Part shown: in pieces, positions 36,218 to 45,095 of the stretch | How the letters are laid out: each line of letters starts with the position of its first letter | Position numbering within the stretch: the stretch's first letter is position 1 | Origin: JAJRVM01 sp041752115 | GTDB taxonomy: Bacteria > Planctomycetota > Planctomycetia > Pirellulales > Pirellulaceae | NCBI GenBank assembly: GCA_041752115.1 | Contig: JBGSHS010000168.1 | Span: 1 to 64,000 of the forward strand | Reading direction: 5' to 3' | DNA length: 64,000 nt | The notes under the pieces: model-generated | What the model was told of the DNA's origin: nothing | Database searches by the model: none | The model's input: the letters and a program-made list of their open reading frames with translations, nothing else | Made by a program: the position numbers and the translations under genes

Positions 36218-37516
36218 ATGGCGAGCCGCACAGACAGAGTTCCGTCTTGGGGCGAAGGATGCGTTGGAGGACGTTCGACGGCGATTGTCGTGGTGATCAC
36301 GTTGCTGCTTCTGTCGTCCCGACCCGCCCAAGCCGGAGACTGGCCTCAAATCCTGGGCCCTGGCCGCGACGGACACGCGGAGGACGAAAAGCTGCTCAGC
36401 CAGTGGCCTGCCTCCGGTCCGGTTGTTCTCTGGCGGTACGAAATCGGCACCGGCTTTGCCGGTCCGGCGGTTGTGGGCGACGAAGTCTACATCTTCCACC
36501 GCCGGGGCGATCAGGAAGTCGTCGAACGGCTCGAAGCCGCGTCCGGCCGAGCGATCTGGCGAACCGATTTTCCGGCCAGCTATCAGGGAGGTATCAACCC
36601 CGATAACGGGCCACGCTGCGTTCCGTTGGTTCACGGCGTCAACGTCTATTTGCTGGGGGCCGATGGGGATCTCCATTGTGTGGCACGGCAGGATGGTGCC
36701 ACGAAGTGGTCACGAGCCTTGCGCGATGACTTTCGAGCGGTGGAAGGTTATTTCGGCTTCGGAAGCACTCCGATTGCGATGGGATCACTGCTATTGGTCA
36801 ATGCTGGGGGATCACCCGATGCGGGGATTGTTGCTCTCTCGCTTGATACCGGTCAGACGGTTTGGCACAAGACGAAGGAGGAAGCCAGCTACGCTTCACC
36901 AACATCCGCCACGCTCGACGGCGAGCCGTGCGCGATCTTCGCCACACGCTACAATACCGTGGCAATCGATCCGAAGTCGGGTGAAGTCCGCTTTCGCTTT
37001 CCCTTTGGCCGACGGGGGCCGACGGTCAATGCCGCCACGCCGTTGGTGTTTGACGGTCAGTTGTTCCTCAGTGCTGCCTATGGAGTTGGCTGTGTGCTCA
37101 AACGCATCGATCAGCCCACTCCCCAGGATGTCTGGGGCAACGACCAGGTCATGTCCAGCCAGTACAACACGGCGGTTTACTGCCAGGGAGACTTGTACGG
37201 CGTGCACGGGCGTGAAGACGTGGGAACACCGGAGCTGCGGTGCGTCGAGGCCACAAGTGGCAAGGTCCGCTGGAAGGAGTCTGGATTCGGCGCCGCGCAT
37301 CTGATTCTGGCAGATTCGCAGTTGCTGGTTCTGAAAGTGGATGGAACGCTGCTGTTGATGGTGCCTCACCGTGACCACTTCGCGCCGCTGGCGGAAGCCC
37401 GAGTTTCGGATCATACGACGCGTGCCTTACCGGCCCTCTCCGCTGGTCGGTTGTTCGTGCGTGACAACCTTCCCAAGTCGGGCACCCTCTATTGTCTGCA
37501 AGTCGGTCGTCCGTAA
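36218..37516 (+). CDS. Exported PQQ-like beta-propeller repeat protein
   Basis: Protein of 432 aa. AGGAGGA at 36204-36210 lies seven bases before the ATG. Signal peptide about 1-40 with a positively charged head and IVVVITLLLLSSRPAQAG. The mature protein opens DWPQILGPGRDGHAED, then propeller blades EAASGRAIWRTD, RQDGATKWSRAL, LDTGQTVWHKT, PKSGEVRFRFP and EATSGKVRWKE. It parallels the proteins at 15718 and 42453; all three begin DWPQ and show an alternating pattern of V/I-strand plus G-x-x-x-W. Periplasmic location is likely; biochemical role unknown. It lies 130 bases after the discoidin-amidotransferase gene and 72 bases before the toroid-BNR gene, possibly one operon. Confidence 0.92.
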   Translation: MASRTDRVPSWGEGCVGGRSTAIVVVITLLLLSSRPAQAGDWPQILGPGRDGHAEDEKLLSQWPASGPVVLWRYEIGTGFAGPAVVGDEVYIFHRRGDQEVVERLEAASGRAIWRTDFPASYQGGINPDNGPRCVPLVHGVNVYLLGADGDLHCVARQDGATKWSRALRDDFRAVEGYFGFGSTPIAMGSLLLVNAGGSPDAGIVALSLDTGQTVWHKTKEEASYASPTSATLDGEPCAIFATRYNTVAIDPKSGEVRFRFPFGRRGPTVNAATPLVFDGQLFLSAAYGVGCVLKRIDQPTPQDVWGNDQVMSSQYNTAVYCQGDLYGVHGREDVGTPELRCVEATSGKVRWKESGFGAAHLILADSQLLVLKVDGTLLLMVPHRDHFAPLAEARVSDHTTRALPALSAGRLFVRDNLPKSGTLYCLQVGRP

Positions 37517-37588
37517 TCACGTGGATTTGCAGTCCGCACTGTGGCGCTGTATCGTTGAATGGATTCGATACCCCCTGGAGAGACCCAC

Positions 37589-39943
37589 ATGACTCGGGCA
37601 TTTCTTGCAGTGTTGATTCTCGCTTCCCCCGGATTCGCCGATGACACGTCCCACCTGGCACCGCTCTGCGAGAAGGAGGCGCGAATCGAGGCCAATATCC
37701 AGCACAGGCACAATATCCAGGGACTCTACCCATCATTGGTACAGATCCCACTTCGTGGAGCCGCGCTGGACATCTACACCACTAATCCGTTTGCCGACAT
37801 CGTGCATGCCGTCTGCTGGACGTCGAACTACCTGGCAGGGCTCTCTTTCAAGACCGCCGTGCTGGAGAAGAGCGGAGCGCCACCCGACGCGATTGAAGCA
37901 GCACGAAAGCGCGCTGATGAAGTGTTCGAAGCGGTCTACCGCTGTCAGCGCGTGACTGGCCGGCGCGGCCTGCAGGCTCGTGGCTACCTGCTGGGGCATG
38001 CGGAAGTCTATGCAGAGCGGTCCGAGGGGGCGGGCAAGCTCGCATTCTGGCGGCAGGGTGAAGTGGATGGTCAGCCGTATCGTTGGGTGGGAGATCCGAG
38101 CCATCATAACTACAGCGATGCCGTGCATGGACTCATCCAGTACTATACGCTGGCGGCTCGCGGCGAGCAGAAGGATCGGGCACGAGAGGCGATTGACGCG
38201 CTCGTAAGCTACTGGGTCGATAACGACCTGCAGATTGCCAAATTCGATCGGTCGCTGCCCGCCGTTCCCATTCTCGGGATCACCGACGGGAAGACACTTA
38301 ACACACGCGTCATGATGGCGATTGCCGGGGCAAAATTCGCCCATTACGCCACCGGCAAGGAGAAGTTCCAAGCTGTCTACGATCGCCTGATCGAGCAGTA
38401 CCGAGTGCGACAGCTCGAGTCGTTTCGCACGGAGAAGGATTTCGACGATGCAGAGCATGTGCTCTGTCATCTCGAGGCGCTGATGCGTATTGAGCAGGAT
38501 CCGCAGCTGCGGGAAGCCTTTCGCAAAGTGGCTGACGGGATCTGGGCAAACCACGTCCATGATGGGCAAAGCCTCTTCACCTACATCTACTATGGCTTGG
38601 CGCCCGATGCGCCGGAGAAGGATCCGGCCCTGCGCGACGCGCTCCTTTCGCTGCGGACTTTTCCCACCGACACGACGCAGCGGCCACAGATGAACAGCTT
38701 GTTTCCCGAACGCCGAGCGCCCTATGCCACTTATCAGGCGAGTTGGGACAACGAATACCTGTGGAAAGGCAATCTCTTGCGCTCGGACGGGTGGCTCAGC
38801 CGATTGGTGGTTGACGTGGCTGTGTCGCCGGAAGATTCCGCTGTGATCTATGCCGTAGGGCAGGAAGGTGAGATCTACCAGTCACGCGATGGAGCGGCGA
38901 ATTGGGAAAACTGGTCGCCTATCACGGTCGATTTTCAGCCGAGAGTATTCGATATCGACGTCGGGCATCGGTCGCGGATTCTGGCTGCTGCGGCCGACGA
39001 TGGCTTTTACATGACCACGACGGCAGGACGCACGTGGCGACGACTCCCCGTGCCAGTCGATGGGGGCACTCCAGTGTCCATCGCCTTTGATCCGCAGCAT
39101 GCCAACGTACTCTTCGTCTCGACAACCAGGAGTGCCTTTCGCAGCCGTGACTTGGGCGAAGAATTTGTGGGCGAAAGTTGGGAGTTGTTGACCAGCGGCC
39201 TGCCGGAGAGAGACGGGTGTTTCGTCGTCGTTCCAGGTGATTCCGGCAGAATCTACGCGCTGATGAGTGACGCCCTCTTCACACGACGACTCGATCAGCC
39301 GTCCTGGACGCGAGCGACCTCGCGTGGAATCGGCGAGTATGCCGAGAACTATCCGTGGCTGTTAGTGGACGAAGCGCATCCCGAGCACATTGTGAGCGCT
39401 TATCAGTCACGTGAAGCCCCCGCGGGACCACTGTCGATCGTCCAACATTCGGCCGATGCCGGGCAAACCTGGACCAATGACTTCGTGTCGGTCGTGAAGA
39501 CGCTCCAGGAGAGTGGCTTCCTCGGCGTCATGGCGTTGGGAGTGCGTGGCGAGCTGAATCGGGCGGTCATTGATCCGTCCAACAGCAAGACCATGTTCGC
39601 CGCCGGAGAGCGTGGCGTGCTGAAGAGCGAGGATGGCGGTCGGACATGGAGACAGCACGAGGAAGGAATGCGGCTGCCACGTGTGGAATACGTGTTCAAG
39701 CCGCGCAACACCCAATGGGTCTTTGCCGCCACACCGGGCGGGCTGCAAGTCTCTCAGGATGGAGGCGTGACCTGGTCCGACGCAAACCTGTGGCTGCAGT
39801 TTGAATTCAACACTCGCCGCGAGTTGGGAGGCGCCGCATTTATTGATGCGTATTGGCGAGGACGATACTACGGGTTCATCGACGCCGCCGCGGCCAACAC
39901 GCCGTACCAGGCGGCACAAGTGGAAGCATCACACACGCCTTGA
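37589..39943 (+). CDS. Exported alpha/alpha-toroid plus BNR beta-propeller fusion protein
   Basis: Protein of 784 aa from ATG 37589 (GGAGAG at 37577-37582). Short signal peptide (MTRAFLAVLILASPGFA). Residues 25-400 are helical with patterns of an (alpha/alpha)6 toroid, as in many glycan-active enzymes (HAVCWTSNYLAGLSFKTAVL, AVHGLIQYYTLAARGE, AEHVLCHLEALMRIEQD). From about 415 to 770 Asp-box/BNR blades follow: SRDGAANWENWS, TAGRTWRRLP, ADAGQTWTND, EDGGRTWRQH and DGGVTWSDA. A catalytic residue cannot be assigned. Could be a glycosidase or lyase with a recognition propeller; the fusion itself is clear. Extracytoplasmic. Confidence 0.85.
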   Translation: MTRAFLAVLILASPGFADDTSHLAPLCEKEARIEANIQHRHNIQGLYPSLVQIPLRGAALDIYTTNPFADIVHAVCWTSNYLAGLSFKTAVLEKSGAPPDAIEAARKRADEVFEAVYRCQRVTGRRGLQARGYLLGHAEVYAERSEGAGKLAFWRQGEVDGQPYRWVGDPSHHNYSDAVHGLIQYYTLAARGEQKDRAREAIDALVSYWVDNDLQIAKFDRSLPAVPILGITDGKTLNTRVMMAIAGAKFAHYATGKEKFQAVYDRLIEQYRVRQLESFRTEKDFDDAEHVLCHLEALMRIEQDPQLREAFRKVADGIWANHVHDGQSLFTYIYYGLAPDAPEKDPALRDALLSLRTFPTDTTQRPQMNSLFPERRAPYATYQASWDNEYLWKGNLLRSDGWLSRLVVDVAVSPEDSAVIYAVGQEGEIYQSRDGAANWENWSPITVDFQPRVFDIDVGHRSRILAAAADDGFYMTTTAGRTWRRLPVPVDGGTPVSIAFDPQHANVLFVSTTRSAFRSRDLGEEFVGESWELLTSGLPERDGCFVVVPGDSGRIYALMSDALFTRRLDQPSWTRATSRGIGEYAENYPWLLVDEAHPEHIVSAYQSREAPAGPLSIVQHSADAGQTWTNDFVSVVKTLQESGFLGVMALGVRGELNRAVIDPSNSKTMFAAGERGVLKSEDGGRTWRQHEEGMRLPRVEYVFKPRNTQWVFAATPGGLQVSQDGGVTWSDANLWLQFEFNTRRELGGAAFIDAYWRGRYYGFIDAAAANTPYQAAQVEASHTP

Positions 39944-40081
39944 GGTGATGGAAAAGGCATCACGCCAAGGCAAAGATGGCGGGAAGACGCGAGAGGGAAG
40001 ACATCCTGCGATTACAAGCACGAGCACCGTTGCGCTGAGCACGAGTGACCTGCGGGACCGCTGACTGCGTTGTCCAACGGC

Positions 40082-40619
40082 CTACTTTTTCTGTTTTGCC
40101 TCTGCGGCATCGCGAGCTTCCCGCGCCCGTTCGACGCGCTCGCGTTGCTCAGTGATTTTCTTGTCCAGTTCGGCGAGCTGCTGCTGGAATTCGGGCGAGT
40201 ATTCGACTTTCCCTGCTTCGCCCCCTTCTCCAGGCTTGGGCTGTGCGACAGCCTGCAGCAGCTGTGAGGTAACTTGCTGAGCCTTTTCCGCATTCTGCAC
40301 CGCCTGGTCAAGCATGGCCTGCGGATCGACGGGGGGCGCCGTCGGCCGACTCACCACTCTTTGTGGCCGTATTGATGGCATCGGTAATCGCGCGAACGGC
40401 GTCTTCCGGCTTGGGCATGTTGCGCTGTTCGTACTCGGTAATCATCTCTTTGCGTTTGCCTTCCAGTCGATCGAGGGCCGTAAGTTCGGCGTTATAAGTA
40501 ACGACCAGGTCCGCGTACGATGGTTCGTTCGCGACAGGTGCCGGTTCTTGAGTCGAGCAGCCGATGCTGACCAGAGCCAGCACGATTGCCGTGAGAACAG
40601 CGTAGTGGGTAGTGGCCAT
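40082..40619 (-). pseudogene. Lipoprotein gene split by a one-base frameshift
   Basis: The reading frame starting at ATG 40619 (MATTHYAVLTAIVLALVSIG, lipobox VSIGC, then STQEPAPV) runs to a stop at 40308 and the frame continuing from just before that, PPVDPQAMLDQAVQNAEKAQ to a stop at 40082, together read as one protein of about 178 aa: lipoprotein, helical EGKRKEMITEYEQRN region, then a coiled coil rich in QLAELDKKITEQRERVERA. Removing one base in the G6 run at 40331-40336 (C6 on the coding strand) joins them without a gap. This is either a sequencing error, a phase-variable tract or a true lesion. Coiled-coil lipoproteins of this sort often sit at the cell wall. Confidence 0.7.
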
Positions 40620-40792
40620 AGCAATGATCCCTCTCGGATTGCAGCAGAAATGGACAGGGAGTCCGAAGAACGACCGCAGAGTTAAAGAATACCTTTTCGA
40701 AGCTATCTGTCGCACAGGCATAAGGCAAGGGGGCAAGGCGCGCGGTTGTTCGTGCCACCGACCGGTCCACCGACCGTTGATAGTATGAACGA

Positions 40793-42097
40793 CTACGCGA
40801 GCTCCCAGCCCTTGCGATAGTCCCGTTGCAGCAAGTCATTGGCCGGCGCGAAGTTGGTGATCTCCATTTGCGCCGCATCCCATTGGAGTTTCTGGCCGGT
40901 GCGATAGGCGATATTTCCCAGCAGTACTGCTTCGGTAATCGTTCCACCGTAACCAAAATGGCAGCTCGTCGGACGACCCGTCTTACAGGCGTTGATCCAC
41001 TCCTGGTGATGACCTTCCGATGGTGGAATGGTCGGAGCGGGGGCCATGTAGTCCTGGAACTTCGACTCAGGCCACAGCATCCGCTCGCCGTAGCTCGCCA
41101 GGAGCATTCCTTCGGTGCCGACAAAGACCCCCCAAACCCACTCGGGAAAAGCGTGTTCTTGGAAGATCTGGGGTGGTTCGCTTCCATGTGTCCAGGTCAG
41201 CACCAAAGGCTCGGCTGTCCCGGGGGCTGGTGTAGCGAATTCGTAGCGGACATGCTGCTGGGCCGGAGTGCTCTCTACGTGTGGCGGCGGCCCCGATGCT
41301 TCGATGGTCGCCGGATGTTTCAATTCGAGCGCCCAGAAGGCGAGGTCAAAGTAATGGCATCCCATGTTGCCGAATGCGCCGCCACCGAAGTCCCACCAGT
41401 AATGCCAATCGTGCGGAACGTAGCAGGGGTGGTACGGACGAACGGGCGCCGGTCCCAGCCAGAGGTCCCAGTCCAGTCCGGCTGGCACTGGTGGTGAATC
41501 GGTGGGGCGATCGGCTGCGCCTCCGCCGCCGCGCAGCCAGCAGTGGCACTCGCGTACCTGCCCGATGGCTCCTCCACGTATCAGTTCGACGATACGGCGA
41601 AAGTTATCGGAGGCGTGTATCTGCGTGCCCATCTGAGTGGCGACCTTGTGCTGGTCAGCCACGTGTGCTGCGAGGCGCGCTTCGTACACGTTGTGTGCGA
41701 GCGGTTTCTCGCAGTAACAGTGTTTCCCCATCTTCATGGCCATGATGCTCGCCGGCGCATGGACGTGGTTGGTCGTGCTCACCACCACTGCATCGATTTG
41801 CTGATCCAGTTCGTGGAGCAACCGACGATAGTCGGCATACGGCTTGCTCTGCGGGTACTTTTCGAAAGAAGGTCCGGCGGTGCGCTGGTCGACGTCGCAC
41901 AACGCGACGATATTCTGATCGGCCACCTCAACCAGATTCTGGGCGCCGCGTCCGCCGGCACCGATCATGGCGAGATTCAACTTTTCGTTCGCCTGATAAC
42001 TTCGAGCACTGCGGCTGTTGCTCAGGATGATCAGGCCGGCACCACATCCGACCGCGCTGGTCAGGAATTGACGACGGTTCCAGTGTGCGTTTGACAT
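40793..42097 (-). CDS. Gfo/Idh/MocA family oxidoreductase, Tat-exported
   Basis: Protein of 434 aa from ATG 42097, with GGAGAA six bases upstream; the ATG at 42103 sits directly on that site. The Tat signal NRRQFLTSAVGCGAG covers residues 7-25. The Rossmann motif MIGAGGRGAQN, CDVDQRTAG at the second strand, STTNHVHAPASI and CEKPLAHNVYEA (the EKP block with the catalytic Lys) define the family. In Planctomycetota exported members are common and are often fused to no other domain; substrates, probably sugars or inositols, and the cofactor source outside the cytoplasm are not known. It is separate from neighbours by about 170 and 355 bases. Confidence 0.93.
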   Translation of the reverse strand: MSNAHWNRRQFLTSAVGCGAGLIILSNSRSARSYQANEKLNLAMIGAGGRGAQNLVEVADQNIVALCDVDQRTAGPSFEKYPQSKPYADYRRLLHELDQQIDAVVVSTTNHVHAPASIMAMKMGKHCYCEKPLAHNVYEARLAAHVADQHKVATQMGTQIHASDNFRRIVELIRGGAIGQVRECHCWLRGGGGAADRPTDSPPVPAGLDWDLWLGPAPVRPYHPCYVPHDWHYWWDFGGGAFGNMGCHYFDLAFWALELKHPATIEASGPPPHVESTPAQQHVRYEFATPAPGTAEPLVLTWTHGSEPPQIFQEHAFPEWVWGVFVGTEGMLLASYGERMLWPESKFQDYMAPAPTIPPSEGHHQEWINACKTGRPTSCHFGYGGTITEAVLLGNIAYRTGQKLQWDAAQMEITNFAPANDLLQRDYRKGWELA

Positions 42098-42386
42098 GAA
42101 CATTCTCCGTGGCTCTCAGGCGGGATGAGGGGCTTGTCCGACGGTCTCACTTCCACGTGTGAGGTCAGCAGCGACCGGTCGCGTGTGCTGTTGTTCGTCG
42201 CCGCCTCGACACGGGCAGATGCCGCCCTTGACCCGAGGGTGGAGTTGGGGCGACGCGTACCATTCTACCACATGTGGAACTCCTCTCTATGCCCCAGCGG
42301 ACACTGGATATTGAGTATCTGCGATTCGGATGGATGCAACTGGACAAGACGCAGCCAATGCTCAGCGATTCGGCAGATAACATGCC

Positions 42387-42415
42387 ATGAGCCGGCCACG
42401 AATTGACCGGCTCAT
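42387..42415. terminator. Hairpin between genes, candidate terminator
   Basis: ATGAGCCGG (42387-42395) pairs with CCGGCTCAT (42407-42415) around an 11-base loop, 38 bases after the end of the PQQ gene on the minus strand. No T tract follows. The rest of the 355-base gap 42098-42452 shows no gene. Confidence 0.4.
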
Positions 42416-42452
42416 GGGAGAACTTGTGATGACCGCAACGCTAACATCCGAC

Positions 42453-43727
42453 TCAGCGCTCGACGCTCAAGCACCAGATCATGTTCTTGTCGCGGATGAA
42501 CAGCTTTCCGTTGGCAATCACAGGATAAGCCCACGATTTCTCCATGCCGTTGGCCGGCTGCGGACGGTCAGGTGGAGTGAACCGTCCGACCTCGCGGTAG
42601 GCCTCGGGCGTCGCATCGATCAGCAGGACTTCGCCGTTTTCGCCATGCAGATAGAGACGCCCGTCGGCGTAGCAGAGCGATCCCGGTGCCGCACTGCGAT
42701 TCTCCCACTTCACCTCACCTGTCTTGAATTCCACGCACTGCATCGTCTGGCCATTGCAGCCGTAGAGATAATCTCCCACCACGACAAATCCGCCGATGGC
42801 TGTAGGGAGTTTGGGACTGAAGTAGACCTCTTCCGCCGAGACGCCACCGTCCGCGGCGACCATCTCGACCAAACCGCCGCCCGTGCGGGAAGCGCCGCTG
42901 TAAACAAAGCTGCCTTTTGTCACCGGAGTGGCAATATTGGCAATACCACTGGTCTTGGCGGTGTGCCAGAGCAGTCTTCCTGACTCCGCATCAATACCCA
43001 CCAGGCCCATGCCAAGATAAGCGATGTACTGCTTCACACCGTCCGCTTGAGCCACAATCACGGAGGCGTAACCAGCCGCCTTGCTCTCGGGAATCTGCGT
43101 CTTCCAGACGACGTCTCCGGTGCTCTTGTCGAGTGCTACCAATGCTGCATCTGGACCTCCAGGAGCGCAGATGACCCGCTCGCCATCAACCAGCGGCGAT
43201 TCTGAATAGGCCCATTCACCAGGGACTCCGCCGTACTGCTGGCGAACGTTCTGACTCCACCGAGTCTTACCAGTCGCTGCCTCCAGGCAGGCAAGATCAC
43301 CGTTCGATCCCAAGACGTAGATCGCTTCACCGTCCACCGTCGGAGTCGACCTGGCCGCCGGAAAATTCGGGCGCTGCCGTGGGTTCCCAACCTCGCCAAT
43401 GCGAGTGGTCCAGAGTTCCTTTCCGCTGGCAGCATCAAACGACTTGATGAACTCGTTCTCCAGTCCATCATTGCCAGTGACATAGAGCCGTCCATTGGCC
43501 ACGGCCGGCGCACCGTATCCATTTCCTGAATTGCTCGCCTGCCACACCAGCGGTGGTCCCGTCTCGGGCCAGCTCGGAAGCAATCCCGTCTCTGACGACA
43601 GGCCGTTACGCTGAGTCCCCCGCCACTGCGGCCAATCGGCCGCACTAACCAGGCTCACAACGGACACTGATGCTACGATCACTCCACAAATCAATACATG
43701 ACTTTTCCGCAGGCACTTTTCCATCAT
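42453..43727 (-). CDS. Exported PQQ-like beta-propeller repeat protein
   Basis: Protein of 424 aa. ATG 43727 (or the adjacent ATG 43724) is used because GAGGGAA stands about nine bases upstream; the longer frame to 43871 overlaps the lipoprotein gene. Signal peptide about 1-30 (HVLICGVIVASVSVVSLVSA). The mature part opens DWPQWRGTQRNGLSSETG, the common start of the planctomycete PQQ-like family, with blades AASGKELWTTR, EAATGKTRWSQ, KSTGDVVWKTQ, ESGRLLWHT and KTGEVKWEN. It lies 49 bases after the lipoprotein gene, probably in the same transcript. Periplasmic; role unknown. Confidence 0.93.
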   Translation of the reverse strand: MMEKCLRKSHVLICGVIVASVSVVSLVSAADWPQWRGTQRNGLSSETGLLPSWPETGPPLVWQASNSGNGYGAPAVANGRLYVTGNDGLENEFIKSFDAASGKELWTTRIGEVGNPRQRPNFPAARSTPTVDGEAIYVLGSNGDLACLEAATGKTRWSQNVRQQYGGVPGEWAYSESPLVDGERVICAPGGPDAALVALDKSTGDVVWKTQIPESKAAGYASVIVAQADGVKQYIAYLGMGLVGIDAESGRLLWHTAKTSGIANIATPVTKGSFVYSGASRTGGGLVEMVAADGGVSAEEVYFSPKLPTAIGGFVVVGDYLYGCNGQTMQCVEFKTGEVKWENRSAAPGSLCYADGRLYLHGENGEVLLIDATPEAYREVGRFTPPDRPQPANGMEKSWAYPVIANGKLFIRDKNMIWCLSVER

Positions 43728-43776
43728 AGTAGGGTTCCCTCGTTCTGAGATTCGTCGAGCGTCTCCACCCGATCTG

Positions 43777-44226
43777 CTACGGAGTTGACTCCGCAGGTCG
43801 CACCACGAACTGGCCTTGATAGTCATCGGCTTTGTCCTTTCGAATCGGGATCGGTGATCCGGCGTAACCAAACGTTTTGGAGCGGGTGACCGTCCCGATC
43901 GTGTAGGAGAATTTCAGCTGGTCACCCTCTCCGCGGGAAAGGCGCTGCAACACGCACTGCATTGTCTGTCCCGAAGGCTCGGTCACCGACATTCCGACCT
44001 CTGCCACGCCCGGATCCGTCATCGCCATGGCCTGCTCCACGCCATCCGGCGCGACGTAGACCAGCTCAACGGAGTAGTGTTGAACCGGTTCCGCCTTGGT
44101 AGTTACCTCGCCCGCAACGGAACTCGTCGTCTGGCTCGTTGCCACTTCGGACACGCGCTCACCGCAACCGGCCGTGAGCAACAGTGCTGACAGCAGCACC
44201 ATGCGAGAGGGTATGACATGTTTCAC
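43777..44226 (-). CDS. Small lipoprotein of unknown function
   Basis: Protein of 149 aa starting at GTG 44226, supported by GAGGAG seven bases upstream. Signal peptide MVLLSALLLTAGC ends at a proper lipobox (LTAGC, Cys at residue 21). After a Thr/Ser/Glu-rich linker the mature domain (about 48-140) is beta-rich: HYSVELVYVAPDG and QFVVRPAES at the end. No family recognised. Partner of the PQQ propeller directly downstream. Confidence 0.82.
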   Translation of the reverse strand: MKHVIPSRMVLLSALLLTAGCGERVSEVATSQTTSSVAGEVTTKAEPVQHYSVELVYVAPDGVEQAMAMTDPGVAEVGMSVTEPSGQTMQCVLQRLSRGEGDQLKFSYTIGTVTRSKTFGYAGSPIPIRKDKADDYQGQFVVRPAESTP

Positions 44227-44821
44227 GCTTCGCTCCTCACCGTCAAGAGTCGTGGAGGTCCGACGACCACGAAGCGCACCTCAGCCTCTTCCGACGACAA
44301 CTGGCCGCACCCAACAGCCGACGCGAATATGATCATAACAGATCTTTCCCATCGGTCACCACGCTTATTCGGAACACCTACCGATGTGCGGGTGGAAATC
44401 GCTTCCCGCTGGCAGAGGGGGGCGCTGATTCGCGTCACCACGGCTCTTGGCTAAGCTGAGTGGCGGAGTCGGCACTTAACGGGAGCTTTCAATCGACTGC
44501 AGGTCTCATGGCAACCACGAACCGAGGTCGCGACAGCACCGGCGAAGGAGAGTCGACGCTGACACTCGTTTTCAGCGTCGCCAGAAACGATTCGCTCGAG
44601 ACGAATCCGGCCAAGGGGACTGAAACCGGGGAGCACGGCCTGGGAATCCGTCCTGTGGCAGCGCCCCCGCGTGGGGTTGCACGAACCAATTCTTTGGGGT
44701 GACATCACCTATCGCAATGCGTGGGAAACAGCGATGGTCGGCGGTACGATCTCCGCAGTTGTTAGTCTCCCCTCTGTAACCGTTGACAGAACGACGTTGA
44801 TTTGGCCGCGAGTTGGCACAG

Positions 44822-44879
44822 AAAGTCTCCTTTCGCTCCGCGAAAGAATCGCTACTTGCGCGGAGCGAAAGGCGACTTT
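44822..44879. repeat. Nested hairpin repeat element
   Basis: AAAGTCTCCTTTCGCTCCGC (from 44822) and its inverted partner ending at 44879 form 21-base arms with a single mismatch, around a 16-base loop. Inside the left arm CTTTCGC-TCC-GCGAAAG (44830-44846) is itself a perfect 7-bp stem. It lies in the 869-base gap 44227-45095, which otherwise shows no gene; TATGATCATA (44328-44337) in that gap is a perfect palindrome upstream of the lipoprotein gene. Confidence 0.75.
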
Positions 44880-45095
44880 GGCGGACCGTGAACGGTTACC
44901 TCCACTCTTCACCAGATGCAGGCTTGCATCCTGTCGATGCTCCGATCCGGAGTACCTCGCTCCGTTCACAGTGCGACCGGAGGGGACTACTGGCGGTCGA
45001 ACTGGCTTGAAAGACGCACCGACCCAATCCGCCGCCGCTTACTTGTGATGCGCTCAACAGTGCGTTACGCTGCGCCCAATACAAGGAGTCAAACC

